NCBI RefSeq assembly: GCF_008039615.1
Contig: NZ_VDUZ01000074.1
Coordinates: forward strand, 1 to 36,898
Direction of reading: 5' to 3'
Length of the DNA: 36,898 nucleotides
DNA from: Vineibacter terrae
GTDB lineage: Bacteria > Pseudomonadota > Alphaproteobacteria > Reyranellales > Reyranellaceae
Part shown: positions 17,336 to 26,624 of the stretch, piece after piece
Layout: every line of letters begins with the position of its first letter
Position numbering within the stretch: the first letter of the stretch is position 1
The notes under the pieces: generated by a model
Databases searched by the model: none
Told to the model about the DNA's origin: nothing
What the model saw: only the letters and a program-made list of their open reading frames with translations
Program-made: the position numbers and the translations under genes

Positions 17336-18991
17336 ATGCCTGACGCTTCCGGCCTCTCGGGCGGCCACGCCCCTGCCCGGCTCGATGTCGCCATCGTCGG
17401 GGCCGGCCTGGCCGGGCTCTACGCCATCCACCGCCTGCGTGGCATGGGCCTGCGCGTGCGCGCCTTCGAAGCCGGCTCCGGCATCGGCGGCACCTGGTTC
17501 TGGAACCGCTACCCCGGCGCGCGCTGCGATGTCGAGAGCCTGGAGTATTCCTACGCCTTCTCCGACGAGCTGCAGCAGGAATGGAAGTGGCCGGAACGCT
17601 ACGGCACCCAGCCGGAGATCCTGCGCTACATCAACCATGTCGCGGACCGCTTCGACCTGCGCCGCGACGTGCAGCTGAACACGCGCGTGACGTCGGCGGT
17701 GTTCGACGACGCGGCCGGCGAGTGGACCCTGACCACCGACCGGGGCGATGCGGTGCGGGCCCGCTTCTGCGTCATGGCCGCCGGCAACCTGTCGACGCCG
17801 CGCGTGCCCGACTTCAAGGGGATCGGCGACTTCAAGGGCAAGTGGTACCACTCCGGCCTGTGGCCGCATGAAGGCGTCGACTTCAGCGGCTTGCGCGTGG
17901 GCGTGATCGGCACCGGCTCATCGGGTGTCCAGATGATCCCGATCATCGCCCGGCAGGCCAAGCATCTGCATGTCTTCCAGCGCACCGCCAATTTCAGCCT
18001 GCCGGCACGCAACGCACCGATGGACCTGGAGCGCGAGCGCCGCCACAAGGCGGAGTACCCGGCCCGGCGCCGCGCCGCCTTCGACACCCCCTTCGCCATC
18101 GCCGGCTATCCGAAGCCGACGCGGTCGGCGCTGCAGGCGACGGCGCAGGAACGGCAGGACGCCTACGAGGCGAAATGGCAGGAAGGCGGCAGCATCAGCT
18201 TCCTGTATTCCTACACCGACCTGCTGGTGAGCAAGGAAGCCAACGAGACGGCCTCCGAATTCGTGCGCGACAAGATCCGCGGCACCGTGAAGGATCCCAG
18301 GACGGCCGAGCTGCTGGCACCGAAGGACCACCCGATCGGCACCAAGCGGCTGTGCCTCGATACCGGCTACTACGAGACCTACAACCGCGCCAACGTCACG
18401 CTGGTCGACGTGCGCAGCGATCCCATCGCGCAGATCACGCCGGACGGCCTGCGCACGGCCGGGGGCGCGGACTACGCGCTGGACGCGATCGTGTTCGCCA
18501 CCGGCTTCGATGCCATGACGGGCGCGCTGCGCGAGATCGACATCCGCACCACGCACGGCGCCACGCTGGCAGACAAATGGGACGGCGGGCCGCTGACCTA
18601 TCTTGGCCTGATGGTCGCGGACTTCCCCAACATGTTCATCATCACCGGCCCCGGCAGCCCGGGCGTCAAGACCCAGATGATCGCCTCGATCGAGCAGCAC
18701 ACCGACTGGATCGCAGGCTGCCTCGCGCATATGCGCCGGCACCAGCTCGACCGCGTGGAGCCGACGGCCGAGGCCGAGGCGGCGTGGGTGCAGCACGTCA
18801 ACGCCGTGGCCGACAGCACCCTCTATCCGCTCGCCAACTCGTGGTACGTTGGCGCCAACATCCCCGGCAAGCCGCGGGTGTTCATGCCCTATGTCGGCGG
18901 CTTCGACGCCTACAAGCGCCGCTGCGATGCAGTAGCAGCCGGCGGCTATGAAGGCTTCAAGCTGACCCGCCAGGCAGCGGCGGTGGCGTGA
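17336..18991 (+). CDS. Flavin-dependent Baeyer-Villiger-type monooxygenase 1
   Basis: 551-aa class B flavoprotein monooxygenase using FAD and NADPH to insert oxygen next to ketones (or oxidise heteroatoms). FAD Rossmann motif GAGLAG at 22-27, GGTWFWNRYPGARCDVES (50-68), the BVMO fingerprint FxGxxxHxxxW as FKGKWYHSGLW (166-176), and the NADPH Rossmann motif GTGSSG (192-197). Length matches cyclohexanone/phenylacetone monooxygenases. ATG 17336 follows GGAGGA at about seven bases; an in-frame upstream ATG at 17294 lies within the operator-like repeat. A second, related BVMO follows after 43 bp in the same direction, so the two are probably co-transcribed. Confidence 0.92.
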   Translation: MPDASGLSGGHAPARLDVAIVGAGLAGLYAIHRLRGMGLRVRAFEAGSGIGGTWFWNRYPGARCDVESLEYSYAFSDELQQEWKWPERYGTQPEILRYINHVADRFDLRRDVQLNTRVTSAVFDDAAGEWTLTTDRGDAVRARFCVMAAGNLSTPRVPDFKGIGDFKGKWYHSGLWPHEGVDFSGLRVGVIGTGSSGVQMIPIIARQAKHLHVFQRTANFSLPARNAPMDLERERRHKAEYPARRRAAFDTPFAIAGYPKPTRSALQATAQERQDAYEAKWQEGGSISFLYSYTDLLVSKEANETASEFVRDKIRGTVKDPRTAELLAPKDHPIGTKRLCLDTGYYETYNRANVTLVDVRSDPIAQITPDGLRTAGGADYALDAIVFATGFDAMTGALREIDIRTTHGATLADKWDGGPLTYLGLMVADFPNMFIITGPGSPGVKTQMIASIEQHTDWIAGCLAHMRRHQLDRVEPTAEAEAAWVQHVNAVADSTLYPLANSWYVGANIPGKPRVFMPYVGGFDAYKRRCDAVAAGGYEGFKLTRQAAAVA

Positions 18992-19034
18992 GGCAAGACG
19001 GCGGCGCGAGACGGAACACCAGCAGGAGCAGAGC

Positions 19035-20711
19035 ATGATCGACAAGACCGGGACACACTACGAGGTGGTCGTCATCGGCGCCGGCGTCGCCGGGATCTAT
19101 CAGATCAAGCGCTTGGTCGATCTCGGGGTGAATGCCACCGTGATCGAGGCGGCGTCCGGCCTGGGCGGCACCTGGTACTCCAACCGCTACCCCGGCGCCC
19201 GCTTCGACTCGGAAAGCTATACCTACGGCTTTTCCTTCTCCAGGGAGCTGCTCGACGAGTGGCACTGGAAGGAGCACTTCTCGGCCCAGCCCGAGAACCT
19301 GCGCTATCTGAACCACGTCGCCGACAAGTTCGACCTGCGCCGGCACATGCAGTTCAACTGCCGCGTGGAGGCGGCGCATTTCGACGAGGTCGAGAACATC
19401 TGGCGGCTCAGGATCCACGACGGACGCACGCTCACCTGCCGCTTCCTCGTCATGGGGCTGGGCCTGCTGTCGATCCCGACCCTGCCGCGGCTCGAGGGCA
19501 TGGACAGCTTCAAGGGCCGCTCGTTCCACACCTTCCACTGGCCGCACGAGAAGCTGGATCTGTCCGACAAGAAGGTGGCGGTGATCGGCACCGGGGCGAC
19601 GGGCATCCAGGTGATCGGCGAGATCGCCGACAAGGTCGGCCATCTCACCGTGTTCCAGCGTCGCCCCAACTGGAGCGCGCCGCTCAACAACGGGCCGATC
19701 TCCGAGGCGGAGATGGCTGCCATCCGGGCCCGCTACGACGAGATCTTCGCGACCTGCGCCCGCACGCCCGGCGGCTTCGTCCACGAGCCGGACCGGCGCG
19801 GCTTCTACGAGGTTTCGCGCGAGGAGCGCGTGGCGCTGTGGGACCGCCTCTATCGCACGCCGGGCTTTGCGATCTGGCTGGCGAACTTCCGCGAGATCTT
19901 CATGGATGAGAAGGCCAACGCGGAGTTCTCCGAGTACATCGCCGAGCGCATCCGCCAGCGCGTGAAGGACCCCAAGGTCGCCGAGAAGCTGATCCCCCGG
20001 GATCACGGCTTCGGCGTGCAGCGCGTGCCCATGGAGACCAACTACTTCGAGGCCTACAACCGCGACAACGTCGAGCTGGTCGACCTCGGTGAGACGCCGC
20101 TGGTGCGCGTGACCGAGACCGGGCTGCGCACGAGCGAACGCGACTACGACTTCGACATCATCGTCTATGCGACCGGCTTCGATGCCATCACCGGCGCCTA
20201 CGACCGCATCGACATCCGCGGCACCGGCGGCCTGACCCTGCGTGAAAAGTGGAAGGACGGCCCGTCGACCTATCTCGGGATCTTCATCCACGGCTTCCCC
20301 AACTTGATCATGCCCAACGGGCCGCAAAGCGGCTCGGCCTCGACCAACTATCCGCGCGGCATCGAGACCGGCGTCAACTGGTGCACCGACTTCCTGGAGC
20401 ACGTCTGGGCGCATGGCTACACGCGCGTCGAGGCGACGCAGCAGGCCGAGGACGCATGGACGGCGCACGTCGCGGACATGTACGCCATGATGCTGATGCG
20501 CCGGGCCAAGTCCTGGTTCACGGGCTACAATTCCAACGTGCCCGGCCACGAGGAAGGCCGCATCCGCCACATGATCTACAACGGCGGCGCCCCCAAATAC
20601 GTGAACCGCATCAACAAGGTTGCCGCCGCGGGCTATGACGGGATCGAGCTCGCCGGCGCGCCGGTTCAGGTCTCCTCCCCGGCCCTCGGCCTGGGTCGCG
20701 CCGCGTCCTAG
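19035..20711 (+). CDS. Flavin-dependent Baeyer-Villiger-type monooxygenase 2
   Basis: 558-aa class B flavoprotein monooxygenase, co-directional with and 43 bp after BVMO 1. FAD motif GAGVAG (15-20), GGTWYSNRYPGARFDSES, BVMO fingerprint FKGRSFHTFHW (159-169), NADPH motif GTGATG (185-190). It aligns collinearly with its neighbour in every motif but differs widely between motifs, so it is an old paralogue and not a recent duplication. Different ketone preferences or successive oxidation steps are plausible. A palindrome-rich region follows the stop and probably ends transcription. Confidence 0.92.
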   Translation: MIDKTGTHYEVVVIGAGVAGIYQIKRLVDLGVNATVIEAASGLGGTWYSNRYPGARFDSESYTYGFSFSRELLDEWHWKEHFSAQPENLRYLNHVADKFDLRRHMQFNCRVEAAHFDEVENIWRLRIHDGRTLTCRFLVMGLGLLSIPTLPRLEGMDSFKGRSFHTFHWPHEKLDLSDKKVAVIGTGATGIQVIGEIADKVGHLTVFQRRPNWSAPLNNGPISEAEMAAIRARYDEIFATCARTPGGFVHEPDRRGFYEVSREERVALWDRLYRTPGFAIWLANFREIFMDEKANAEFSEYIAERIRQRVKDPKVAEKLIPRDHGFGVQRVPMETNYFEAYNRDNVELVDLGETPLVRVTETGLRTSERDYDFDIIVYATGFDAITGAYDRIDIRGTGGLTLREKWKDGPSTYLGIFIHGFPNLIMPNGPQSGSASTNYPRGIETGVNWCTDFLEHVWAHGYTRVEATQQAEDAWTAHVADMYAMMLMRRAKSWFTGYNSNVPGHEEGRIRHMIYNGGAPKYVNRINKVAAAGYDGIELAGAPVQVSSPALGLGRAAS

Positions 20712-21006
20712 CGCCTTTCCCCGGCAGCGGGGAGGAAGGTGGCGCGAAAGCGCCGGAAGCGAAGGCGTCAGCGAATCCGATGCCCTGCGAAGCCATTGGG
20801 TCCGTTCGTCTTCTCTCCGCCCCTCGGGGCACCTTCTCCCGGCCGGAACGATACAACATCTGATCGGAAGCTCAGGGCAGGTGAGCCTCCTCGCCTGCGT
20901 TCCTGGTTCGGTGCCCATGCATGGCTCGACGCTTGACGCGCCGGTCGCAGGCATCGGGCATGACGCCCGGCAACCGGTCCAACCGTGCATTCCACGGTGG
21001 CTCGCG
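20712..21006. other. Convergent intergenic region with degenerate palindromes
   Basis: 295 bp between the converging BVMO 2 and TetR genes. It begins with CCTTTCCCCGGCAGCGGGG-AGGAAGG and later contains CTTCTCTCCGCCCC/GGGGCACCTTCTCCC, so it looks like a decayed member of the palindromic element family seen at 12706, 32872 and 34592. It also contains the 20-nt sequence CATGCATGGCTCGACGCTTG (20916-20935), which recurs exactly at 31165-31184. I see no gene here. Confidence 0.5.
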
Positions 21007-21639
21007 CTAGACTTTTCCTCCGACGATCATGCGGGCCATGCGACTGACGCCGCGGGCGATTTCGTCCTCGCTGAGGCGGCCGTGGTCGCGATACCAGTAG
21101 AATATCCAGGTGATCATGCCGCCGATGCACAGGGCGGCAAGCCCCGGGTCCTCGATCTTGAACTCACCGCTGGCGATACCTTCGTTCAAGACCCGGCGTA
21201 TCCGTTCGTCGAGCGTCTTCTGCTTGGTCGAGATCTCGCGCGCTTCGGCTGGTGGCAGCTGCTTCTCCTCGCGGATCTGCACCGCCAGATTGGCTTGATT
21301 GCGGACGACAACCTTGACCATGCCGCGCACCATGCGCAGAAGCTTTTGCGACGACGTGCCGCCTTCCGCGCAGGCGACCTCGACCGCTTCCAGGGATTGC
21401 AGCGTGGCGGCGATGCAGATTTCGTAAAGAAGCTCACCCTTGTTGTTGAAATGCGCATAAATCAAGGGCTTGGTGGCATTGAGGGCGGCCGCGATGTCGT
21501 CCAGCGTGGTGCCGGCATAGCCACGCTCGTAAAATAGTCGGCAGGCCTCTTCCAGAATCCGCCGGCGCTTGAAGGCGGCGACTTCCGACCGGAACGACTT
21601 CGTCGCCTTTGATGCGGCCTTCTTCTCGTAGCCGGTCAA
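21007..21639 (-). CDS. TetR/AcrR family transcriptional regulator
   Basis: About 210-aa repressor. The N-terminal helix-turn-helix is RRILEEACRLFYERGYAGTTLDDIAAALNATKPLIYAHFNNK (TetR_N pattern), followed by an all-helical ligand-binding domain like those of acyl-CoA or aromatic responsive members. Start: TTG at 21639 is preceded by AGGGG at about nine bases; an in-frame ATG at 21705 has no ribosome binding site and adds 22 poorly conserved-looking residues. It is the last gene of the LLM-Liv-ligase operon, so it probably controls that operon and perhaps the divergent ligase and BVMO genes. Confidence 0.88.
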   Translation of the reverse strand: MTGYEKKAASKATKSFRSEVAAFKRRRILEEACRLFYERGYAGTTLDDIAAALNATKPLIYAHFNNKGELLYEICIAATLQSLEAVEVACAEGGTSSQKLLRMVRGMVKVVVRNQANLAVQIREEKQLPPAEAREISTKQKTLDERIRRVLNEGIASGEFKIEDPGLAALCIGGMITWIFYWYRDHGRLSEDEIARGVSRMARMIVGGKV

Positions 21640-21747
21640 TATAGCAACCCCTTTCGCACCGTGGGCCCGCGCCGGGCGAGAATGGCCCACGCCAAGAGCT
21701 TCCATACGGGCCGAACGTGCGTCAAGATTGTATGCGGATTGTCGCGC

Positions 21748-23250
21748 TCAGTCTCGCGGCAGGCGATGCTTGAGCAGCTTGCCGGTCGCGTTGTGCGGCA
21801 GCTCGGCCACGAACCGGAACTCCTTGGGAATCTTGAAGCGCGCCAGCCGGGCGGCACAGTGCGCAAGCACGTCGGCTTCCGATAGCGCCTCACCCGGGCG
21901 CGTCACGATGAAGGCCCGGCCGACTTCCCCCCATTTCTCGTGGGGTATGCCGATGACGGCCGCTTCCAGCACCTGCGGCAATCCATGCAGGACGTTTTCG
22001 ATCTCGAGGGGAAAGACGTTCTCGCCGCCGGAAATGTACATGTCCTTGATGCGGTCGATGACATGGACGTAGCCCTCGCCATCGATGCGTACCGCATCGC
22101 CGGTGCGGAACCAGCCGTCGGCGGTGTGGCCGCCCTTGTCGGCAGGCAGCTTCCAATAGCCGGGCGTGACGGAGGGGCCGCGTACGAGCAGCTCGCCCAC
22201 GCCTTCGCCTTCGATCACATTGTCCTCGGCGTCGACGACGCGCATGGCGATGTGCAGCACGGGCAGTCCGCAGGAGCCGATCTTGTCCAGCGCGCGTTCC
22301 TTTGACAGGATCGTCCCCATCGTGGTGGTTTCGGTCATGCCCCAGCCCTGCTGCAGCACGATGCCCTTGTTCAGATACTTTTCCAGCAGGGGAACCGGGG
22401 CAGCGGCGCCGCCGATCAGGATCGTCGAGACATGACCAAAGTCGGCGGTCTCGAAAGCCGGCAGCTCGGCGATCATCATGAAGTTTGTCGGCACGCCCAG
22501 GACGTGGGTGATGCCCAGCGTCCGATCGCTCAGCAGACGCAGCGTCAGGTCGGGATCGAACGATCGCATGACGTAGTTCGAGCCGCCGAAGTGCAGGATG
22601 AACTTGGCGAACAGATACAGGCCGCCGGCGTGGAACAGCGGCATGAATGTCAACCCGCGCGACTCGGCCGTCAGATTCGTCTTCATGGCGACATTGACGG
22701 TATTCGCGAACACCATCCCATAGGTCATCAACGTGCCCTTGGGATAGCCGGTGGTGCCCGACGTATAAAGGATCGTCCAGGTGTCGTCGGGTGACAGGGT
22801 GATCGGGGCTGGCTTGCCGGCCGCGGCGGCCAGCGCCTCCTCGTACGCGCTGGGTGCGCCGTTGGACAGGCGGATGGTCGCACCGATCACGCCGCGCAGC
22901 GCGTCGATCTTCGGCTCCATTTCGTCGTCCCATATCACGACCTTGGGCCCGCAGTCCTTCAGGATGTATTCGAGCTCCGCGGGACTCAAGCGCCAGTTCA
23001 GCGGCACGAAGATCGCACCGAGACGCTGGCAGGCGAACAGGATCTCGAAGCATTCGGTGGTGTTGAGCGCCAGCAAGGCGACGCGCTCACCCCGACACAC
23101 GCCGTATTTCTCGGCGAGCGCGCAGGCAAGGCGGCTGACGCGTTGATCGAGATCGCGATACGTGAAGCGCCGCTTGCTGGCGACATCGACGAGCGCCAGC
23201 CGCTCGGGTGCGTAGGCGGCATGATGCGCGATCCAGTCGTACACCATCAT
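21748..23250 (-). CDS. AMP-dependent acyl-CoA synthetase 1
   Basis: 500-aa adenylate-forming ligase of the fatty-acyl/aromatic-acyl CoA synthetase family (carboxylate + ATP + CoA). The P-loop-like core ILYTSGTTGYPKG, the GWGMTET motif, the hinge DRIKDMYISGGENVFPLEIE, and the catalytic-lysine region NATGKLLKH are all intact. ATG 23250 has GGAG six bases upstream; a second ATG follows at once. It lies 31 bp after livF and before tetR. Placement suggests that it activates a carboxylic acid brought in by the Liv-type transporter. Confidence 0.9.
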   Translation of the reverse strand: MMVYDWIAHHAAYAPERLALVDVASKRRFTYRDLDQRVSRLACALAEKYGVCRGERVALLALNTTECFEILFACQRLGAIFVPLNWRLSPAELEYILKDCGPKVVIWDDEMEPKIDALRGVIGATIRLSNGAPSAYEEALAAAAGKPAPITLSPDDTWTILYTSGTTGYPKGTLMTYGMVFANTVNVAMKTNLTAESRGLTFMPLFHAGGLYLFAKFILHFGGSNYVMRSFDPDLTLRLLSDRTLGITHVLGVPTNFMMIAELPAFETADFGHVSTILIGGAAAPVPLLEKYLNKGIVLQQGWGMTETTTMGTILSKERALDKIGSCGLPVLHIAMRVVDAEDNVIEGEGVGELLVRGPSVTPGYWKLPADKGGHTADGWFRTGDAVRIDGEGYVHVIDRIKDMYISGGENVFPLEIENVLHGLPQVLEAAVIGIPHEKWGEVGRAFIVTRPGEALSEADVLAHCAARLARFKIPKEFRFVAELPHNATGKLLKHRLPRD

Positions 23251-23281
23251 GGTGGTCTCCTTCCCTGCCTGATCCCCGGCG

Positions 23282-23989
23282 TTACGCGACGCCGAGAAAC
23301 GCCTCCCGCACGTAGGGATTGTTGACGAGATCGGCGCTGGGCGCGTGCAGCTTGATCCGGCCTTTCTCCAGCACGTAGCTGTAATCGCTGACCTCGAGGC
23401 TGAGGCCGACGTCCTGCTCGACCAGGACGATCGCGATGTCGGCTCCCCGCAGCTCGGCGAGAAGCCCGAAGATCTGCTCGACGATGACCGGCGCCAGCCC
23501 CTGCGAGGGCTCGTCGAGCAGCAGCAGGCGCGGCTCGGCCATCATGGCGCGCGCTATGGCCAGCATCTGCTGCTCGCCGCCGGAAAGCATGCCGGCCCGC
23601 TGCGTGAAGCGTTCGCGCAACCGGGGAAAGCGCTGCAGCTCGCGCTCGACCCGCTCAGCCACCGTCGCCTTGGGCAGGCCGAGACCGCCGAGCAGGAGAT
23701 TCTCGTGCACCGAAAGCGAAGGCAGGGTACCGCGATTCTCCGGCACCAGGCGCACGCCACGGCGCGCCACGTCGTGCGGCTTCAGTCCGTTGAGGCTGGT
23801 GCCCGCGAGCGAAATCTCCCCCGCGACATACGGGACGATGCCGAAGATGGCGCCCAGCAGCGTCGATTTGCCCGCGCCGTTGGCTCCCAGAACGCTGATC
23901 ATCTGCCCCTTCTCGGCGCTCAGGCCGACGGCGGCGAGTGTCGGCACGCCGGGAAAATAGCCGGCGGTCAGATCATTGATTCTGAGCAT
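23282..23989 (-). CDS. livF: Branched-chain amino-acid-type ABC ATPase LivF
   Basis: 235-aa ATPase with Walker A GANGAGKST, signature LSGGEQQML and Walker B LLLLDEPSQGLAP, the last being characteristic of LivF. Family length is normal. It overlaps the end of livG by 17 bases. It works with LivG, LivH and LivM. In Liv systems embedded with acyl-CoA ligases and oxygenases the substrate is often an aromatic or aliphatic acid and not an amino acid. Confidence 0.93.
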   Translation of the reverse strand: MLRINDLTAGYFPGVPTLAAVGLSAEKGQMISVLGANGAGKSTLLGAIFGIVPYVAGEISLAGTSLNGLKPHDVARRGVRLVPENRGTLPSLSVHENLLLGGLGLPKATVAERVERELQRFPRLRERFTQRAGMLSGGEQQMLAIARAMMAEPRLLLLDEPSQGLAPVIVEQIFGLLAELRGADIAIVLVEQDVGLSLEVSDYSYVLEKGRIKLHAPSADLVNNPYVREAFLGVA

Positions 23990-24713
23990 ACCGCCTCCCG
24001 AGATAGACTTTGATCACTTCCGGCGATCGTGCCACCTCGTGCGGATCGCCCTCGGCCATGCACCGGCCCTGCGCAAGGACGATGAGGCGCTGCGATACCG
24101 ACAGCACCGCGCGCACGTCGTGCTCGACGAATACCAGCGTGATGCCGGTGCCGTTCAGCCTGACCAGGATGTCGAGGACCTCGTCGGTCTCGGCATTGTT
24201 GAGACCGGCAACGATCTCGTCGGTCATCAGCAGCACGGGCTCCGTGGCCACGGCCCGGGCGATCTCGAGACGCTTGTGCTGGGAGACGTTCAGCAGCTCG
24301 GCCGGCCGCTCTGCGACGTCGACAAGTCCGGTCGCGCGCAGGGCCGCTTCCGTGACATCGGGGGCAGCGCGCCGCTGGATGGCGGCGAGAGATCGGAACG
24401 CTGCCGCCAGGTAGACGTTCTCATAGACCGACATGCCGGGCAGGAATGACGAGGACTGGAACGTCCGGGCGACGCCCTTGCGCGCGATCTGGTCCGGCCG
24501 CAGGCCGACAAGATTCTGTCCTTCCAAGGTGATCGTGCCGGTGGTCGGTCGCTGGATGCCGGAGATCATGTTGAACACGGTCGTCTTGCCGGCGCCGTTG
24601 GGGCCGATAAGACCGAGGATCTCGCCTTTGCGAATGACGAAGTTCAGGTCTTCGACCGCGACGACTCCGCCGAACCGCTTCGAGATGTTCCGCACTTCGA
24701 GCAGGCTAGCCAC
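23973..24713 (-). CDS. livG: Branched-chain amino-acid-type ABC ATPase LivG
   Basis: 246-aa ATPase with Walker A GPNGAGKTT and a Walker-B region MTDEIVAGLNNAE (LivG-type, where most have LLLDE). The signature region reads LNVSQHKRLEIARA instead of LSxGQxRRLE, a deviation at the usual S-G positions. Start GTG 24713 overlaps the livM stop by eight bases and has AAGGGG seven bases upstream; an upstream in-frame ATG (24752) lies in livM. Paired with LivF as an ATPase heterodimer. Confidence 0.9.
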   Translation of the reverse strand: MASLLEVRNISKRFGGVVAVEDLNFVIRKGEILGLIGPNGAGKTTVFNMISGIQRPTTGTITLEGQNLVGLRPDQIARKGVARTFQSSSFLPGMSVYENVYLAAAFRSLAAIQRRAAPDVTEAALRATGLVDVAERPAELLNVSQHKRLEIARAVATEPVLLMTDEIVAGLNNAETDEVLDILVRLNGTGITLVFVEHDVRAVLSVSQRLIVLAQGRCMAEGDPHEVARSPEVIKVYLGRRYAQNQ

Positions 24714-25686
24714 GTGCGTTCCCCTTCTGGTCCGAGCGGCGACGCAGCGCATTCAGCCAGCTCACCATGCCGCCGGGACTGAAGGTGATGATCAGCACGA
24801 CCAGCGTGCCGTAGATCAGGGAGTGATATTCCAGGAAGCGCGACCACGCGAGCTGATCGATGATGCTCAGGGCCAAACCGCCGATGATCGGGCCGATGAC
24901 AGTGCCGATACCGCCGAACACGGTGTAGACGATCATGTTCAGCGTCACCGACAGCTCGAATACCGTGTCGGCGCTGATGAAAACCATGAAGGGCGCGTAG
25001 ATGGCGCCGAACAGGCCGGGCCAGAAGGCGGAGATGGCGAAGGCGATCAGCTTGTACCGCGTCGTGTCGATGCCGACGGAGGCGGCCACCGTCTCGTCCT
25101 TGTGGATGGCATCGAGGGCCAGGCCGATCCGCGATGCGCGCAGCCACAGGATCGACGCCAGGCACACCAGCAGCAACAGCAGCGTGACGTAGTAGTAGAA
25201 GCCGAGGCCGAACTGGTCGGGCAGGTTCCAGCCGTGATCCGTCGCCTTCAGGCCGCGGACCCAGTGCCAGTTTCGGATGACGGTTTCCACGGCCAGCCCG
25301 GCGGCCAGCGTGGCGAGCGCGAAATAGAACCCGCGCAGGCGGAACAGCGGCGTGAACAACGGCACCACGGCGGCAGCCAGCAGGCCGCCGATCGGCAGCG
25401 TCAGCCATAGCGGCACGCCGAAGCGCACGATCAGGATCGCCGACGCATAGGCGCCGATGCCGAAGAATACACCGTGGCCGAAGGACGGATAGCCGGCCAT
25501 CCCGCCGATGATGTTCCAGGCGCTTGCCAGCGCGATGTTGACGAAGATGAACACGCACAGGCGCATCCAGTAGGTATCGAGCGCCAGCGGCAGCAGGGCC
25601 GTTGCCGCGCCACAGGCGGCGAGCAAGGCCAGCTGCCGCATGAGCTGCCGGCGGCGCTCGAACGACGTGGTCAGGGCGGCGCTCAT
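24706..25686 (-). CDS. livM: Branched-chain amino-acid-type ABC permease LivM
   Basis: 326-aa inner-membrane permease. About nine to ten hydrophobic segments are seen. Family landmarks are NIIGGMAGYPSFGHGVFFGIGAY near the N-terminus, GLALDAIHKDETVAASVGIDTTRYKLIAFAISAF in the coupling loop, and GGIGTVIGPIIGG near the end. ATG 25686 overlaps the livH stop by four bases (ATGA), so translation is coupled. Confidence 0.92.
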   Translation of the reverse strand: MSAALTTSFERRRQLMRQLALLAACGAATALLPLALDTYWMRLCVFIFVNIALASAWNIIGGMAGYPSFGHGVFFGIGAYASAILIVRFGVPLWLTLPIGGLLAAAVVPLFTPLFRLRGFYFALATLAAGLAVETVIRNWHWVRGLKATDHGWNLPDQFGLGFYYYVTLLLLLVCLASILWLRASRIGLALDAIHKDETVAASVGIDTTRYKLIAFAISAFWPGLFGAIYAPFMVFISADTVFELSVTLNMIVYTVFGGIGTVIGPIIGGLALSIIDQLAWSRFLEYHSLIYGTLVVLIITFSPGGMVSWLNALRRRSDQKGNARG

Positions 25687-26549
25687 TTGCGGATCACCGC
25701 GCCGAGGCCGAAGACACCCTGTGGACGCACCAGCAGCAGCACGACCAGGCCGCTGAAGATGAGGGCAGGCGCGAACGCCGGATAGTAGAAATAGGCAAGG
25801 TGGTTGAAGATGCCGTAGAGCAGGCCGCCGACCAGCACACCCGGCATGCTCCCCAGTCCACCGATGATGACGATCAGGAATGCCTCGATCGTCCAGTGGA
25901 GGTGCATGTAGGGCGCCAGCGGCTGGGTGGTGATCAGCAGCGCCCCGGCCAGGCCCGTCCACAGGCCGCAGACGATCATCGTCTTCAGGTACACGCCGGA
26001 AATGTCGATGCCCAGCAGCGCGGCCGATCGTGGATTGTCCCGGCACGCGCGTACGGTGCGGCCGAACTCGGTACGCTCCATGGCGAGATACAGCACGCCG
26101 GCGGAGGCCAGGGCGATGACGAAGGTGACGACCTCCAGGGTGGGCACGATGAAGTCGCCCACCTGGATGATCGGGTAGCCGGGGATGATCGCATTGATCA
26201 GCCGTTCCGACGTCCCCCACGTCTTCTCGAAGATGCTGGTGATGACGATCGCAAGGCCCAGGGTCTGCACCAGGACCATCAGCGGATTGGCCGAATGGAC
26301 GCGCTCGATGAAGGCTTTCTGGAGCACCCCGGCAAGCGCCCCCGTGGCCAGGCTGGCAGTCACGACCGCCAGGGGCAGCGGCCAGCCGAGCTCGGAGAAC
26401 AGCGTGTATGTGATCAATCCGCCGAAGATGATGAAGATGCCGTGCGTGATGTTGACGATGTTGAGCACGCCCAGCACGAGCGAGAAGCCGAATGCCACGA
26501 GCGCGAACGTTGCACCGCGCAGCAGGCCGTAGATCAGCACATCCAGCAT
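25683..26549 (-). CDS. livH: Branched-chain amino-acid-type ABC permease LivH
   Basis: 288-aa inner-membrane permease with about eight hydrophobic segments. LivH landmarks are LVLGVLNIVNITHGIFIIFGG at the N-terminus, RTVRACRDNPRSAALLGIDI in the coupling loop, and IIGGLGSMPGVLVGGLLYG. It lies 75 bp after the binding-protein gene and overlaps livM by ATGA. Confidence 0.93.
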   Translation of the reverse strand: MLDVLIYGLLRGATFALVAFGFSLVLGVLNIVNITHGIFIIFGGLITYTLFSELGWPLPLAVVTASLATGALAGVLQKAFIERVHSANPLMVLVQTLGLAIVITSIFEKTWGTSERLINAIIPGYPIIQVGDFIVPTLEVVTFVIALASAGVLYLAMERTEFGRTVRACRDNPRSAALLGIDISGVYLKTMIVCGLWTGLAGALLITTQPLAPYMHLHWTIEAFLIVIIGGLGSMPGVLVGGLLYGIFNHLAYFYYPAFAPALIFSGLVVLLLVRPQGVFGLGAVIRK

Positions 26550-26624
26550 GACGGATGAAATCCTCTCAGGAGGTCGCAGGCGTCCGCCATGGGCGGCGCC
26601 TGCTGCTCTTGCCCAGGGTCGGAT

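Noticed and set aside
17336-20711. Recent gene duplication of the BVMO pair
   Set aside because: Sequences match at the motifs but differ widely elsewhere, so an old paralogy is more likely.
24714-24752. ATG 24752 as the livG start
   Set aside because: It lies inside livM and lacks a ribosome binding site; GTG 24713 has AAGGGG at proper spacing.
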